Notes: generated by a model from the letters alone, not told the origin. DNA of 64,000 nucleotides from Pontibacillus marinus BH030004 = DSM 16465 (GCF_000425225.1 NZ_AULJ01000018.1:1-64000), one strand, 5' to 3'. Numbered from the stretch's first letter, positions 37,616 through 47,089 are shown. Translations and numbers: made by a program.

Positions 37616-38889
37616 GTCGTTAGACTCCCTTTCTTTTTCCGTTTAGATGAGGAAGGAATATGAAGTGCTTCTCGATATTTTGCCACAGTTCTTCTTGAAA
37701 TGTAAATGCCAAACTCCCGATGAAGACGATCACTGAGCGCTTGATCTGAATACGGTTTTTCTTGACTTTCTGTTTGTATGGTTTCTTTTATAAGCTGTTT
37801 GATAGATTGAGAGGATGTTTCCTCTCCCCCTTTTGCCTGCAAACCTGTTTGGAAAAATTCTTTCAACGATACAATCCCTTGTGGTGTCTGCACGAATTTA
37901 TTTTTTACAGCTCGGCTTACGGTTGATACATGAATATCAGCTTCATCAGCGATTTCACGCATTCTTAAGGGGCGCATGGCAGGATATCCTTTTTCAAAAA
38001 AGGGAGACTGTCGATTCACGATTTGCTCAAGCACTTTTGAAAAATTGATCGTTCTTTTTAGAATGGCGGTTTGGATCCACTCAGCGTGTTGATATTTTTC
38101 ATGAATATACGCTTTTGCTTGAGTGTCATGGGTATTGAGATTCAAAAGGGACTCTTCAATCGAAATAGAAGGTTGGTTAAATGATGATAACTCAAACCTC
38201 CACTGCCCAGCGTCTTTATAGATTTTTGCATCTGGAACAATATAATCTTGTTTAACTGGTGCTACTTGGAGTGCAGGTCTTGGGTGGCAAGACTGAATAA
38301 GGGATATCGCATCTTCAGCCTCCTGAATCGTACACTCATATTTTGCAGAAATCGCCTCTAGGTTTTGTTCTGCTACATCTTGAAGGTTCTCCTGGATGAT
38401 TTGTGTGACGTAAAGTGGTGCATGTTGGCGTTGCAGTTGTAAGGTGATGCATTCCTGAAGCGTACGTGCCCCAATTCCTGCAGGTTCAAGAGATTGGAGA
38501 ATTTCTAGTAATTTATAAGTCTCCTCTTCATTTATTTTGCAAGCTTCCTGCCACTCTTGTAGCGAAAGGTCTAGATAACCATCATCGTGAATGGAATCGA
38601 TCCCATATTCTACTGCTGACTTGAGGTTTGAAGGTATCGAAATATGAAGTAACTGATCATGTAAATATTGATGAACTGAACGCTCACTACGATGTAGTTC
38701 AGGCTGAATAGCACCCGAAGCAAATGAGGTGTCCTGTGGTTTGATATGAATAAGGGGATTATCGCTTACTTGATCCTCTAAAAATCGATTGAGCTCCATA
38801 CCATTGTACGTTAACATCTCAATCGCTTGACTCATCTTTTGTGTCATTTTCCATGAGAGTTTTTGTTCCTGAGTCAGTTGTTGATTCAT
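37612..38889 (-). CDS. rpoN: RNA polymerase sigma-54 factor
   Basis: A 425-aa sigma-54 (SigL). Gln-rich region I (LTQEQKLSWKMTQKMSQAIEML), core-binding middle, HTH near HVSTVSRAVKNKFVQTPQG and the C-terminal RpoN box SRRTVAKYREAL. It needs an AAA+ activator, none of which is encoded in this window. Length normal for Bacillus. Confidence 0.96.
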   Translation of the reverse strand: MNQQLTQEQKLSWKMTQKMSQAIEMLTYNGMELNRFLEDQVSDNPLIHIKPQDTSFASGAIQPELHRSERSVHQYLHDQLLHISIPSNLKSAVEYGIDSIHDDGYLDLSLQEWQEACKINEEETYKLLEILQSLEPAGIGARTLQECITLQLQRQHAPLYVTQIIQENLQDVAEQNLEAISAKYECTIQEAEDAISLIQSCHPRPALQVAPVKQDYIVPDAKIYKDAGQWRFELSSFNQPSISIEESLLNLNTHDTQAKAYIHEKYQHAEWIQTAILKRTINFSKVLEQIVNRQSPFFEKGYPAMRPLRMREIADEADIHVSTVSRAVKNKFVQTPQGIVSLKEFFQTGLQAKGGEETSSQSIKQLIKETIQTESQEKPYSDQALSDRLHREFGIYISRRTVAKYREALHIPSSSKRKKKGSLTT

Positions 38890-38966
38890 CGCTTGAGTCC
38901 TCCGTTCGTAAGCGGTTACATATTATTGTAGCAGAAAATGGCGACCTAAGGGAGGAGTAGAGATAT

Positions 38967-39004
38967 AAAAAGCCTCTTGAATTTTATTGGAAATTCAAGA
39001 GGCT
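38967..39004 (-). terminator. Terminator of tRNA-Arg
   Basis: A 14-bp stem AGCCTCTTGAATTT / AAATTCAAGAGGCT with U4-5. Confidence 0.85.
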
Positions 39005-39011
39005 TCCTGAG

Positions 39012-39087
39012 CGCGCCCGGAGGGATTCGAACCCCCGACTGACTTAGGACCGGAACCTAACGCTCTATCCTGCTGAGCTACGGGCGC
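39012..39087 (-). tRNA. tRNA-Arg (CCG)
   Basis: A 76-nt cloverleaf: acceptor GCGCCCG/CGGGCGC, D arm GCTC...GAGC, anticodon loop TTCCGGT giving CCG (reads CGG), T loop TTCGAAT. CCA is not encoded. Followed by an intrinsic terminator, so probably a single-gene unit. Confidence 0.95.
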
Positions 39088-39097
39088 ATAAAGAAAG

Positions 39098-39376
39098 TGG
39101 CGGCGACCGGTTAGGGGCGTATGAACTGGACTGAGCCGCAGTGCGATTAAGTAAACTTGCTGATTGGCAAGCCGCTAGGCGCAGACAGAAGCATAGTTGC
39201 CCTGGTACTTTAACCTAGAAATTTTTACAACGTCGAATTTCTTCGAAGATAAAATTTCATATCACTAAATGTGTAAAGGAAACACGAAGAACGTAGTGAT
39301 TCGATGTTGACTTATCGTGCGGAGGTGATGGAAGTTCACTAGCCACTGGGAGCCAGAACTAGACTACGCGACTACT
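39098..39376. repeat. Family B repeat copy 2, interrupted by about 117 bp
   Basis: The left part (GGACTGAGCCGCAGTGCGAT, to 39147) and right part (AAAGGAAACACG, GATGTTGACTTATCG, GCCAGAACTAGAC, from 39274) match copies 1 and 3. The segment 39156-39272 has no counterpart and is flanked by GTAAA at 39151-39155 and 39273-39277. No gene in 39088-39493. Confidence 0.65.
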
Positions 39377-39493
39377 GACTATTTATAAAGACAACTTTCA
39401 TTATATGATGCAACTGCTTAAAATTCAACCTGAACTTCGCCCATTGCATGTTCTGTCCTTTCAAAGGAGATGCTAATTAATGAGGTGATTTAT

Positions 39494-39904
39494 ATGTCAT
39501 TAGCATTGCTATTATGGACCGTTGTTATATTTTTTACCGTATTACTCAGTTCCTATCTTATTTACCGCCAGCCTATCCCTACATTTAACGCGTACTCATT
39601 TTATCCACCCGTGCATTCCCCCGCTCTCCGCAAAACGTATTTCACATTGAAAACGTACGGATTTCTTCCTTATACAGGTGTGCAAGTTGGACGAGTAACC
39701 GTTGATCTTGCTTTATTAGATGTGAAATTAGCGATATTATTTTACAGCCCTGAAGATTTACTTCACCCGGTGAAAAAGCGTAAACTAGAAAAGGAGAAGC
39801 GATATTTAATGAAGCATGGTTGGACGGTTTGGCAAGTTCGTGAGCGAGAATTAAATCGTCATTTTCATCAAACCATGCGTCAAATTGTGTCACTTCGAAA
39901 ATAA
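39494..39904 (+). CDS. Membrane-anchored protein with degenerate DUF559/VSR-like domain
   Basis: A 136-aa protein. The first about 20 residues form a hydrophobic helix (LALLLWTVVIFFTVLLSSYL). From about 45 the pattern SPALRKTYFTLKTYGF, VTVDLALLDVKLAIL and HGWTVWQVRERELNRH follows the strand-helix order of DUF559/very-short-patch-repair type nuclease folds, but the expected E-x-D after the core strand reads LFY. The fold is my inference; function unknown. ATG 39494 with GAGGTG is preferred to 39470. Confidence 0.7.
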   Translation: MSLALLLWTVVIFFTVLLSSYLIYRQPIPTFNAYSFYPPVHSPALRKTYFTLKTYGFLPYTGVQVGRVTVDLALLDVKLAILFYSPEDLLHPVKKRKLEKEKRYLMKHGWTVWQVRERELNRHFHQTMRQIVSLRK

Positions 39905-40031
39905 TAACCGTTTCATATGTTTATAACGCATGAAACGGGGAAAAATTGAAAATATGCGCAGTCCCCGCTGCATATACTATAGAGGCAGTGAAGGTCACTC
40001 ATTTACATACTTTTAAGTCAGATGCCTTTTG

Positions 40032-40061
40032 TTTGACCTTCTCTGACCTTGCATGTATGAT
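40032..40061 (+). promoter_or_regulatory. clpP promoter with overlapping CtsR box
   Basis: TTGACC (40033-40038), 17-bp spacer, TATGAT (40056-40061): a SigA promoter. The reverse strand of 40032-40048 reads GGTCAGA-GAA-GGTCAAA, one mismatch from the CtsR heptad repeat, covering the -35 and half the spacer. Confidence 0.85.
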
Positions 40062-40118
40062 AAACATAGTTACTTAAAATTCATTCAGAAAAAGATGAAT
40101 TTAAAGGAGGAGAAAAGT

Positions 40119-40706
40119 ATGAATTTAATACCTACAGTTATTGAACAAACAAACCGCGGTGAGCGTGCTTATGATATTTATTCACGCTTGTTAAAAGACC
40201 GTATTATTATGCTTGGAAGCGCAATCGATGATAACGTTGCGAACTCAATCGTAGCACAGATGCTATTCCTAGCTGCAGAGGACCCAGATAAAGATATTTC
40301 TCTATACATCAATTCTCCAGGTGGTTCGATCACAGCTGGTATGGCGATCTACGATACAATGCAGTTCATCAAACCAAATGTATCTACAATCTGCACAGGT
40401 ATGGCAGCTTCTATGGGTTCATTCCTACTTGCAGCTGGTGAGCCTGGTAAGCGTTATGCTCTACCAAACAGTGAAGTGATGATTCACCAACCACTAGGCG
40501 GAGCTCAAGGTCAAGCAACAGACATCGATATTCATGCTAAGCGTATCCTTCGCATGCGTGAAAAACTAAACAACATCCTTGCTGAGCGTACAGGTCAATC
40601 TATCGATGTGATCTCTCGCGACACAGACCGTGACAACTTCATGGAAGCTCACGAAGCGCTTGAGTATGGCTTAATCGACAAAGTAATGGAGAAAAAGCCT
40701 GAATAG
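40119..40706 (+). CDS. clpP: ATP-dependent Clp protease proteolytic subunit
   Basis: A 195-aa serine protease that forms the double-heptamer chamber serving ClpC and ClpX. Catalytic triad Ser98 (MAASMGS), His123 (MIHQPLGG) and Asp172 (DRDNF). N-terminal [17 protein letters not shown] 40119 after AAAGGAGG; the 40053 start overlaps the -10 and is excluded. Confidence 0.98.
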   Translation: MNLIPTVIEQTNRGERAYDIYSRLLKDRIIMLGSAIDDNVANSIVAQMLFLAAEDPDKDISLYINSPGGSITAGMAIYDTMQFIKPNVSTICTGMAASMGSFLLAAGEPGKRYALPNSEVMIHQPLGGAQGQATDIDIHAKRILRMREKLNNILAERTGQSIDVISRDTDRDNFMEAHEALEYGLIDKVMEKKPE

Positions 40707-40722
40707 TAATTAAATCCAAAAC

Positions 40723-40753
40723 AAAGGCTGTCGAGTTATCGACAGCCTTTTTC
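40723..40753. terminator. Bidirectional terminator after clpP
   Basis: AAAGGCTGTCGA / TCGACAGCCTTT, 12-bp perfect stem. Confidence 0.92.
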
Positions 40754-40758
40754 TATGT

Positions 40759-41535
40759 TTAATAATGTCCAAGCAGTCCTTTTTTCATTGCGATTTTTTC
40801 ACATGTTCGATATAAAACTACACCAATGGCTACATAAGCAATACCGTTACCAACTAAAGCTATATAGTCTAGAGCTGTAAAGTCCGTTAATGTATAACCA
40901 TGAATCATAACTTGGCGCGTCATATCCACACCTTTTACAAATGGAGCAAATACTAAATAAGGAGCAACGGATAACGGAATGAAAGCGAATGCCATTATGA
41001 TAAACTGTAAAATTTGAAGAAAGGCATTAATCTGTTTTACGATTACAGAAATCCCAGCTACTATAAAACTAACGCCAATCATGCTCACCACTGTAAGGAG
41101 TAATATAGGAACAACTGCAACGGGATTTAAATTCAACCACTCACCTGTTGTAAGCATAGATGCAAAGAGTAAAAACACTATTATAAACAGATGGTTAAAC
41201 ACCATTCCTGATACACGAGCCAGTAATATTCTCCAAGCAGAAACAGGTGACATGTAAAGTTGTTCAAGGGTTCCCCTCATCGCTTCTTGAGAAATCGTAA
41301 ACCCAAGCGATTGAAGCGTCGCCATTCCTAAATACCAAAAGACATAGTTGACAATGATATATTGTGTATTCGTTGCTACATCTGCAGGATCTCCTACTAC
41401 TTGAATTCCAAAAAACATACCAAGAAAGATAAAATACATAGTTAGAATCATACTAAGTGTATTGGCAAAATACCGCTTAAGCTCTAGAAATTCTTTTTTC
41501 ACATTAACTCGAAGTACATTAGCAAATGTCATCAT
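40759..41535 (-). CDS. ABC-2 type transporter permease
   Basis: A 258-aa integral membrane protein with about six hydrophobic helices (first near MILTMYFIFLGMFFG) and the ABC-2 loop EAMRGTLEQLYMSPVS. It pairs with the overlapping ATPase as an exporter; cargo unknown. Confidence 0.9.
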   Translation of the reverse strand: MMTFANVLRVNVKKEFLELKRYFANTLSMILTMYFIFLGMFFGIQVVGDPADVATNTQYIIVNYVFWYLGMATLQSLGFTISQEAMRGTLEQLYMSPVSAWRILLARVSGMVFNHLFIIVFLLFASMLTTGEWLNLNPVAVVPILLLTVVSMIGVSFIVAGISVIVKQINAFLQILQFIIMAFAFIPLSVAPYLVFAPFVKGVDMTRQVMIHGYTLTDFTALDYIALVGNGIAYVAIGVVLYRTCEKIAMKKGLLGHY

Positions 41536-42485
41536 GATACAGCTTCCTCCTTCACTAGTTTCATAAAGACTTCCTCAAAGTTCACTTCTGTTTGATTGAT
41601 CGTCTCAATACTTGTTCTATTCATTTTTAAAATATCCATTAGATCATAGATTGCCTCTTCGTGATCCAGGTTGACATTGAGGATTTGGCCTTCCCATTCG
41701 TGTATTGGAAACTTGTGCTCAAGATGCTTTACCTGTTCTTCTGTTAAGGATTCTTTTAAGTGTATTTTATAAGCACTAGTTTTGAACAAATTAAGTAGTT
41801 TACTTACTTGTTCATTCGCAATGACTTTTCCTTGGTTAATAATGACTGTACGGTTACAAAGGTCTTGAACAACATCCATATCATGCGTACTTATGATAAT
41901 CGTTTTTTGCTCTTCAAAGGCGATCCTTTTTAGAATTTCTCGAACCTCATATCCAGTTTCTACATCTAATCCTAAGGTTGGCTCATCTAGTAAAATGACA
42001 TCCGTTCCTGCCATCATGGCTACACAAATGGCTAACTTTTGTTGCATCCCTCGAGATAGATTATTGACCACTTCATTCCGTTTATCTTGAAGATGGAACA
42101 TATCGAGCAGTTCTTCTATGTATGGAAGAATTTCTTTCTTGCTCATCCCTCGGTTACCTGCAAAATATTCGAGGTTTTCAAACACTGTTAAACGCCAGTA
42201 GATGTTTCGGTTTCCTTCTAATACTGCACTTATGTGGCGAAGTGCCTTGTTTCGATCGTTTACACTATCGTACCCATGGATGGAGATTGAGCCTTCATTT
42301 GGTACAAGTAATCCACAGATCGATTTAATCGTGGTGGTTTTCCCAGCTCCGTTCGGTCCGAGTAAACCCATAATTTCTCCCTTCCCCACTTGAAAAGAAA
42401 TCCCATCCACAGCAACAAACGCTTCTTTACTTTTTCGCTTTTTGTAAACTTTTCGAATACCGTTAACTTCAATAATGGATTCCAT
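41532..42485 (-). CDS. ABC transporter ATP-binding protein (DrrA/CcmA-type)
   Basis: A 317-aa ATPase. Walker A GPNGAGKTTT (about 43-52), signature LSRGMQQ, Walker B VILLDEPTLGLD and H-loop STHDMD, then a C-terminal about 80-residue accessory domain. Overlaps the permease by 4 bp. Its SD (GAGGAG) lies in a sequence that can pair with an upstream complement. Confidence 0.93.
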   Translation of the reverse strand: MESIIEVNGIRKVYKKRKSKEAFVAVDGISFQVGKGEIMGLLGPNGAGKTTTIKSICGLLVPNEGSISIHGYDSVNDRNKALRHISAVLEGNRNIYWRLTVFENLEYFAGNRGMSKKEILPYIEELLDMFHLQDKRNEVVNNLSRGMQQKLAICVAMMAGTDVILLDEPTLGLDVETGYEVREILKRIAFEEQKTIIISTHDMDVVQDLCNRTVIINQGKVIANEQVSKLLNLFKTSAYKIHLKESLTEEQVKHLEHKFPIHEWEGQILNVNLDHEEAIYDLMDILKMNRTSIETINQTEVNFEEVFMKLVKEEAVS

Positions 42486-42488
42486 TTT

Positions 42489-42570
42489 GCCAACTCCTCT
42501 TCCTTTATTTTCTAATTACTATTCTACATGAAGGTTAAAATAACCTCCTCAACCTCTAGGCGGAGTTGGC
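42489..42570 (-). promoter_or_regulatory. Leader inverted repeat that can mask the ABC ATPase ribosome binding site
   Basis: GCCAACTCC (42489-42497) and GGAGTTGGC (42562-42570) are perfect complements; in the transcript the downstream arm GGAGTTGGC includes part of the SD just before ATG 42485. An AGGTT/AACCT hairpin lies between. Confidence 0.5.
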
Positions 42571-42647
42571 ATCACTTTTTGGGCTTACCTTAATCTTAGG
42601 ATGTGGGGGGACTTATGAGGGGGGAATTTTTTCTTGGGTAGGGAGTG

Positions 42648-42912
42648 TTTCGCTCGGGTACGCACTGCTTTCGCTCGGGTACGCACTGCTTTCGCTCGGG
42701 TACGCACTGCTTTCGCTCGGGTACGCACTGTTTTCGCTCGGGTGCGAGCTGCTTTCGCTCGGGTACGAGCTGTTTTCGCTCGGGTGCGAGCTGCTTTCGC
42801 TCGGGTGCGAGCTGCTTTCGCTCGGGTGCGAGCTGCTTTCGCTCGGGTACGCACTGCTTTCGCTCGGGTACGAGCTGTTTTCGCTCGGGTGCGAGCTGCT
42901 TTCGCTCGGGTC
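42648..42912. repeat. 21-bp phased tandem array C2 (13 units)
   Basis: Thirteen units starting at 42648 and every 21 bp to 42900. The half TTTCGCTCGGGT is as in array C1; the other half is ACGCACTGC, GCGAGCTGC or ACGAGCTGT, not the C1 set. Predicted 89-145 aa repeat proteins here are artefacts of the stop-free 21-bp unit. Confidence 0.95.
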
Positions 42913-42939
42913 CCCCCCTTCTATCAGGTACAAAAACTC

Positions 42940-42973
42940 AAAAAAGCTAGCCCCCAAAAAGAAGGCTAGCTTT
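42940..42973 (-). terminator. Terminator of the crh operon
   Basis: AAAGCTAGCC / GGCTAGCTTT with U6 on the minus strand. Confidence 0.88.
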
Positions 42974-43017
42974 CCAAAACAAATGTTCATACTTTCACAT
43001 TAAAACGATAAAAAACA

Positions 43018-43272
43018 CTATTCTTTTGTTACAAACTCAATAAGTACTTCAAGTGCATTCTCTTCGTCTGATCCTTTTGCTTGTAGAGTAATGTCTTCCC
43101 CTGGACCGACGGCAACGCTCATTAGACCCATAATGCTTTTAGCGTTCACGCGCTTTCCTTCTTTTTCTAGAAAGATGTCTGAGCTGAATCGATTTGCTTC
43201 TTGTACGAATTGCGCAGCTGGCCTCGCTTGCAATCCTGAACTAAGTGAGACGGTTACTGACCTTTCTACCAT
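43018..43272 (-). CDS. crh: Catabolite repression HPr-like protein Crh
   Basis: An 84-aa HPr paralogue in which position 15 is Gln (SGLQARPA), so it cannot carry PTS phosphate, while Ser46 (NAKSIMGLM) is kept for HPr kinase. In Bacillus, Crh-Ser-P works with CcpA in carbon catabolite control. Downstream of whiA as in B. subtilis. Confidence 0.94.
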   Translation of the reverse strand: MVERSVTVSLSSGLQARPAAQFVQEANRFSSDIFLEKEGKRVNAKSIMGLMSVAVGPGEDITLQAKGSDEENALEVLIEFVTKE

Positions 43273-43428
43273 TTAAATTCTCCTCTCTCCATCATCATTT
43301 TCTCTTTGTATATATACCTCTCATCGGTAAGCGCTATCATATGTGTATAAAAAAACGCTTCTGCAAGAAGAAGCGCTAAAAATGTAAGGCAATTATATCA
43401 CGAAAGATTGTAAAAAGGAACGGATTCG

Positions 43429-44376
43429 CTAACCATTCACAGTAACTTCACCTTTTCGTACTTTTTCTGCAAATTCATCGATTTTACGAAGTCGGTGATT
43501 GATGCCGGATTTACTGATGTTTGATGACATTAATTCACCAAGTTCTTTTAATGTTACGTCTTGATGCTGAACACGAAGCGTCGCAATTTCACGTAGTTTT
43601 TCTGGCAGCGCTTCAAGACCAACCGTTTGCTGGATGAATTTAATATTCTCAACCTGACGGAAGGCTGCACCGATTGTTTTATTTAGGTTAGCAGTCTCAC
43701 AGTTAACAAGTCGATTGACCGAGTTTCTCATATCACGCATGATCCGAACATCCTCAAATTTAAGGAGTGCCTGGTGAGCGCCTATAATATTAAGGAATTC
43801 TGTAATTTTCTCTGCTTCTTTTAAATAACAAATATACCCGTTACGACGTTCAATAGCACGTGCATGGAGATCGAATTGATTCATCAAGTCGCATAGTGAC
43901 GTATTGTGCTCTTCATAAAATGTGAAAATCTCCATGTGATATGAAGATGTTTCAGGGTTGTTTACAGAGCCCCCAGCTAAAAATGCACCACGTAAATAGG
44001 ATCTGCGACAGCATGTTTTCTCTAGATACTTCTCTGAAATGGTTCGAACGAGTGTGAAGGGTTCTTCCAAAATATAAAGATCTGTAAGGAGTTCACGTAC
44101 CTTCTCCTTCATACGAACAATATAGACGTTATTCTTCTTCAGACGCATCTTTTTTCGAACTAATAATTCCACAGGAAAATCATATAACGTTTTGATAAGT
44201 GTATAAATTCGGCGCGCAATCGCTGCGTTCTCTGTTTGCACATCTAAAATATACGCACGATTCGATAATGAGAGTGATCCGTTCATGCGAATTAATGCGG
44301 CTAATTCGGATTGCACACAACATGGGTCCAACTCAATGGACGTTAATTCTTTCTTAGTCTCTGAAGCAAACGACAA
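43429..44376 (-). CDS. whiA: DNA-binding protein WhiA
   Basis: A 315-aa protein: LAGLIDADG-like N-terminal domain ([13 protein letters not shown] near 135) and C-terminal HTH ([24 protein letters not shown]). Linked to cell division and chromosome segregation in Bacillus. TTG 44376 (GGAGGTG, six bases before) gives the expected N-terminus [10 protein letters not shown]; the longer 44505 start would run into repeat B3. Confidence 0.94.
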   Translation of the reverse strand: MSFASETKKELTSIELDPCCVQSELAALIRMNGSLSLSNRAYILDVQTENAAIARRIYTLIKTLYDFPVELLVRKKMRLKKNNVYIVRMKEKVRELLTDLYILEEPFTLVRTISEKYLEKTCCRRSYLRGAFLAGGSVNNPETSSYHMEIFTFYEEHNTSLCDLMNQFDLHARAIERRNGYICYLKEAEKITEFLNIIGAHQALLKFEDVRIMRDMRNSVNRLVNCETANLNKTIGAAFRQVENIKFIQQTVGLEALPEKLREIATLRVQHQDVTLKELGELMSSNISKSGINHRLRKIDEFAEKVRKGEVTVNG

Positions 44377-44462
44377 CCCTTTCACCTCCCCTGCTTCGGA
44401 AACACGTGCATGTGTTTCTTTATATTGGTCTATATTATAAAAATGGTAGCTTGTGGATATCT

Positions 44463-44638
44463 CCTTAATTAGAGCGTGGCCACATCCAGCTTCAGCGCCC
44501 AGCAACTAGTATGCTTCCCTCACCTCCGGTCGATAAGTCAACATCGATTCACCAATGCTCATCGTGTTTCCTTTATCTCACTGCGGCTCAGTCCAGCATA
44601 TACGTTGCAAAACGGACGCTTCCGCTTTTACTCTTAAG
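44463..44638. repeat. Family B repeat copy 3, between yvcK and whiA
   Basis: On the minus strand: AAAGCGGAAGCGTCCG, GGACTGAGCCGCAGTGAGAT, AAAGGAAACACG, CGATGTTGACTTATCG, GGAGGTGAGGGAAG, GCTGGGCGCTGAAGCT. It overlaps the last bases of yvcK and separates two genes that are close in B. subtilis. Confidence 0.8.
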
Positions 44639-45614
44639 ACTCTTTTTGATCTTGTTCAGATTGTAATAAAGATACGAGTAACTGAGCTATTTTATACGTA
44701 TCATGACGAAGAGCTTTTTGATTGGGATCAATAATATCTCCCTCAATGATCTCTATTCCTAAGTCTAACAAGCGATCTGTATCATAGATAACAGGGCTTG
44801 CGTTTTCTTCAGCGTATTTTTGCTGCATCGTCTCATCAATTTCTTGGTTATGGACGACTATAGAATGTAAGCATCCTTCTCCAATATGATCATAGATTGC
44901 TTGAATATGGTCTGCTGCTGTATAACCAGTCGTTTCTCCATATTGGGTCATGACATTACAAACGTAAACAACTTTCCCATGTGTTTCACGTAACGCATCA
45001 CCAATCTGCGAAACGATCATATTAGGGAGTGTGCTTGTATATAAACTACCTGGTGCAACAATAACGAGGTCTGCCTGCTTTACTGCCTCTACAGCTTCCG
45101 GAAGAGGTTGAACGGGTTCAGGGCTCAAGAAGACTCGTTTGATCTTCTTGCCAGACTTCGGAATATTTGATTCACCAGACACAATTGTACCATCAACCAT
45201 CTCAGCATGCAGGAACATGTTTTGATTTGCAATCGGTAAAATTTTCCCTTTTACATTTAGAACTCGAGAGATCTCAGTAATGCCATTTAAGAAATCACCT
45301 GTCACAGATGTCATAGCTGCTAACAATAAGTTGCCCATAGAGTGACCAGATAATCCATTCCCGTTTGCAAAACGGTGTTGAAATAAGTCTAAAAGCATTG
45401 GCTCTGCATCCGATAAGGCTGCAATTACATTTCGTATATCTCCTGGTGCAGGCATGGAGAGCTCATCTCGAAGACGCCCTGAACTCCCTCCATCATCTGC
45501 AACCGTTACGATGGACGTTAAATCAATCGGAAAAGACTTTAACCCCCGTAATAACACGGGCATCCCTGTCCCTCCACCAATCACGACCACGCGTGGTAAA
45601 GATTGATCTGACAT
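44634..45614 (-). CDS. yvcK: YvcK/GlmR family gluconeogenesis factor
   Basis: A 326-aa CofD-like protein that binds UDP-GlcNAc and is needed for cell-wall precursor supply on gluconeogenic carbon sources. VIGGGTGMPVLLRGLK (about 12-27), DDGGSSGRLR, GHSMGNLLLAA, and APGSLYTS. Three bp after rapZ. Confidence 0.95.
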   Translation of the reverse strand: MSDQSLPRVVVIGGGTGMPVLLRGLKSFPIDLTSIVTVADDGGSSGRLRDELSMPAPGDIRNVIAALSDAEPMLLDLFQHRFANGNGLSGHSMGNLLLAAMTSVTGDFLNGITEISRVLNVKGKILPIANQNMFLHAEMVDGTIVSGESNIPKSGKKIKRVFLSPEPVQPLPEAVEAVKQADLVIVAPGSLYTSTLPNMIVSQIGDALRETHGKVVYVCNVMTQYGETTGYTAADHIQAIYDHIGEGCLHSIVVHNQEIDETMQQKYAEENASPVIYDTDRLLDLGIEIIEGDIIDPNQKALRHDTYKIAQLLVSLLQSEQDQKES

Positions 45615-45617
45615 AGA

Positions 45618-46502
45618 CTATTTTCCCTTTCTTTTGTCGATATCTCGATGTGTTACATGGGTGATAAAGTCTGTAGAGAAATGCTTCGCAATATGTTCAG
45701 CAATGGCAACAGATCTATGCTGGCCACCTGTACACCCGATAGCGATGACGAGCTGACTTTTACCCTCACGTTTATATTGAGGAAGCATTAAACCGAGTAA
45801 ATCGAGTAATTTTTCTATAAACTTCTGGGTCTCACTCCATTTAAATACATAGGACGAAACCTCTGTTGTTAATCCAGTTAACGGACGCATTTGTTCAACG
45901 TAATGCGGATTCGGTAAAAAACGCACATCAAAAACAAGATCCGCATCAATCGGTAGACCATATTTGAAGCCAAAAGAAACGACCTGTACAGAAAAGACTT
46001 GTTGTGTTTTCTCTGCGTAAGATTCTAAAATACGTTCTCTTAAGTCACGTGGCTTCATATCTGTTGTATCTATAATTTGCTGTGCGCGTCCTCTTAATTC
46101 ATCAAGGATCGACCGTTCCTGTTCAATCCCTTCCATAGGTAAACCTTCAGGAGCCAAAGGATGAGATCTTCTTGTTTCTTTATAACGAGATACGAGAGAT
46201 TGATTTTCAGCATCTAAAAAGAGGATATGCTCCGTAAGCCATTCTTCTTTTCCCAGTTGGTCCAGAGCCTCAAATAATGTATCGAAAAACTCTCGGCCTC
46301 TCAGGTCCATAACAAGAGCGACTTTTTGAATATTGTTTTGCGGATCTTTCATAAGCTCTAAGAACTTTGGTAGTAAAGCTGGTGGCAAATTATCGACACA
46401 GAAAAACCCAAGGTCCTCAAAGCTTTGAACAGCTACTGTTTTCCCTGCACCGGACATTCCTGTAATGATCACAAGTTGGGTATCTTGTGGATGATTAGCC
46501 AT
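45618..46502 (-). CDS. rapZ: RapZ/YvcJ family nucleotide-binding protein
   Basis: A 294-aa P-loop protein: [18 protein letters not shown] (about 12-29), FCVDNLPP, and C-terminal [17 protein letters not shown]. It hydrolyses ATP/GTP; the enteric RapZ is an RNase E adaptor for glmZ, a role not shown in Bacillus. ATG 46502 fits AAGGAG better than TTG 46508. Confidence 0.93.
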   Translation of the reverse strand: MANHPQDTQLVIITGMSGAGKTVAVQSFEDLGFFCVDNLPPALLPKFLELMKDPQNNIQKVALVMDLRGREFFDTLFEALDQLGKEEWLTEHILFLDAENQSLVSRYKETRRSHPLAPEGLPMEGIEQERSILDELRGRAQQIIDTTDMKPRDLRERILESYAEKTQQVFSVQVVSFGFKYGLPIDADLVFDVRFLPNPHYVEQMRPLTGLTTEVSSYVFKWSETQKFIEKLLDLLGLMLPQYKREGKSQLVIAIGCTGGQHRSVAIAEHIAKHFSTDFITHVTHRDIDKRKGK

Positions 46503-46516
46503 ATACAACCGCTCCT

Positions 46517-46999
46517 TTATGATGGACTTGCTGGATCGAGTACTACATCTATTAATTGAAAATCTGTGGTGTACGTGAAAGTCCCATACACCTGTTCATT
46601 TGAATTGAGTATATGTTCGAAGTATTTACGGTCGCCTTCTGCCATGGGTTTCTTTAACACCTCGTTCAAAGACACCCATTCAAGCTCACCTTCTGGGCTT
46701 TCCTCAAGTAAATGACCAGAATGCTGTTCAGCGTAAAACGTAAACATCATCCATTCCTGAACAACGTTTTCTCCTTCTTTCATGACAAAGGTGAAAACTC
46801 CTCTAAGTTCAGGATCATCTACGGTAAGCCCTGTTTCTTCATAAAACTCTCTGGAGGCAGATTGCTTAATATGTTCTCCACTCTCCATTTTCCCACCAGG
46901 AGCTACATACCACCCTCTTCTAGGCTTTTTCAGCATGAGCACCTGACCTTTTTCTTTATCTTCTAAAATACAATTTGTCACACGTTGCAATTTACTCAC
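46517..46999 (-). CDS. NUDIX hydrolase (YvcI-like)
   Basis: A 160-aa MutT-like hydrolase. The Nudix box [24 protein letters not shown] begins near 36 and matches GX5EX7REUXEEXGU; start [20 protein letters not shown]. Substrate probably an oxidised or non-canonical nucleotide. First gene of the NUDIX-rapZ-yvcK-whiA-crh cluster. Confidence 0.9.
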   Translation of the reverse strand: MSKLQRVTNCILEDKEKGQVLMLKKPRRGWYVAPGGKMESGEHIKQSASREFYEETGLTVDDPELRGVFTFVMKEGENVVQEWMMFTFYAEQHSGHLLEESPEGELEWVSLNEVLKKPMAEGDRKYFEHILNSNEQVYGTFTYTTDFQLIDVVLDPASPS

Positions 47000-47089
47000 C
47001 TCACATAATGAAGAGGCACTACTCCCCTTATTATACTATGTAATCGTTGTTTAGAAAACGGATGTTTGTTTAGATCCTGATATCAGTAT

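Noticed and set aside
42566-43003. Overlapping 89-145 aa repeat ORFs on both strands
   Set aside because: Same artefact over array C2.
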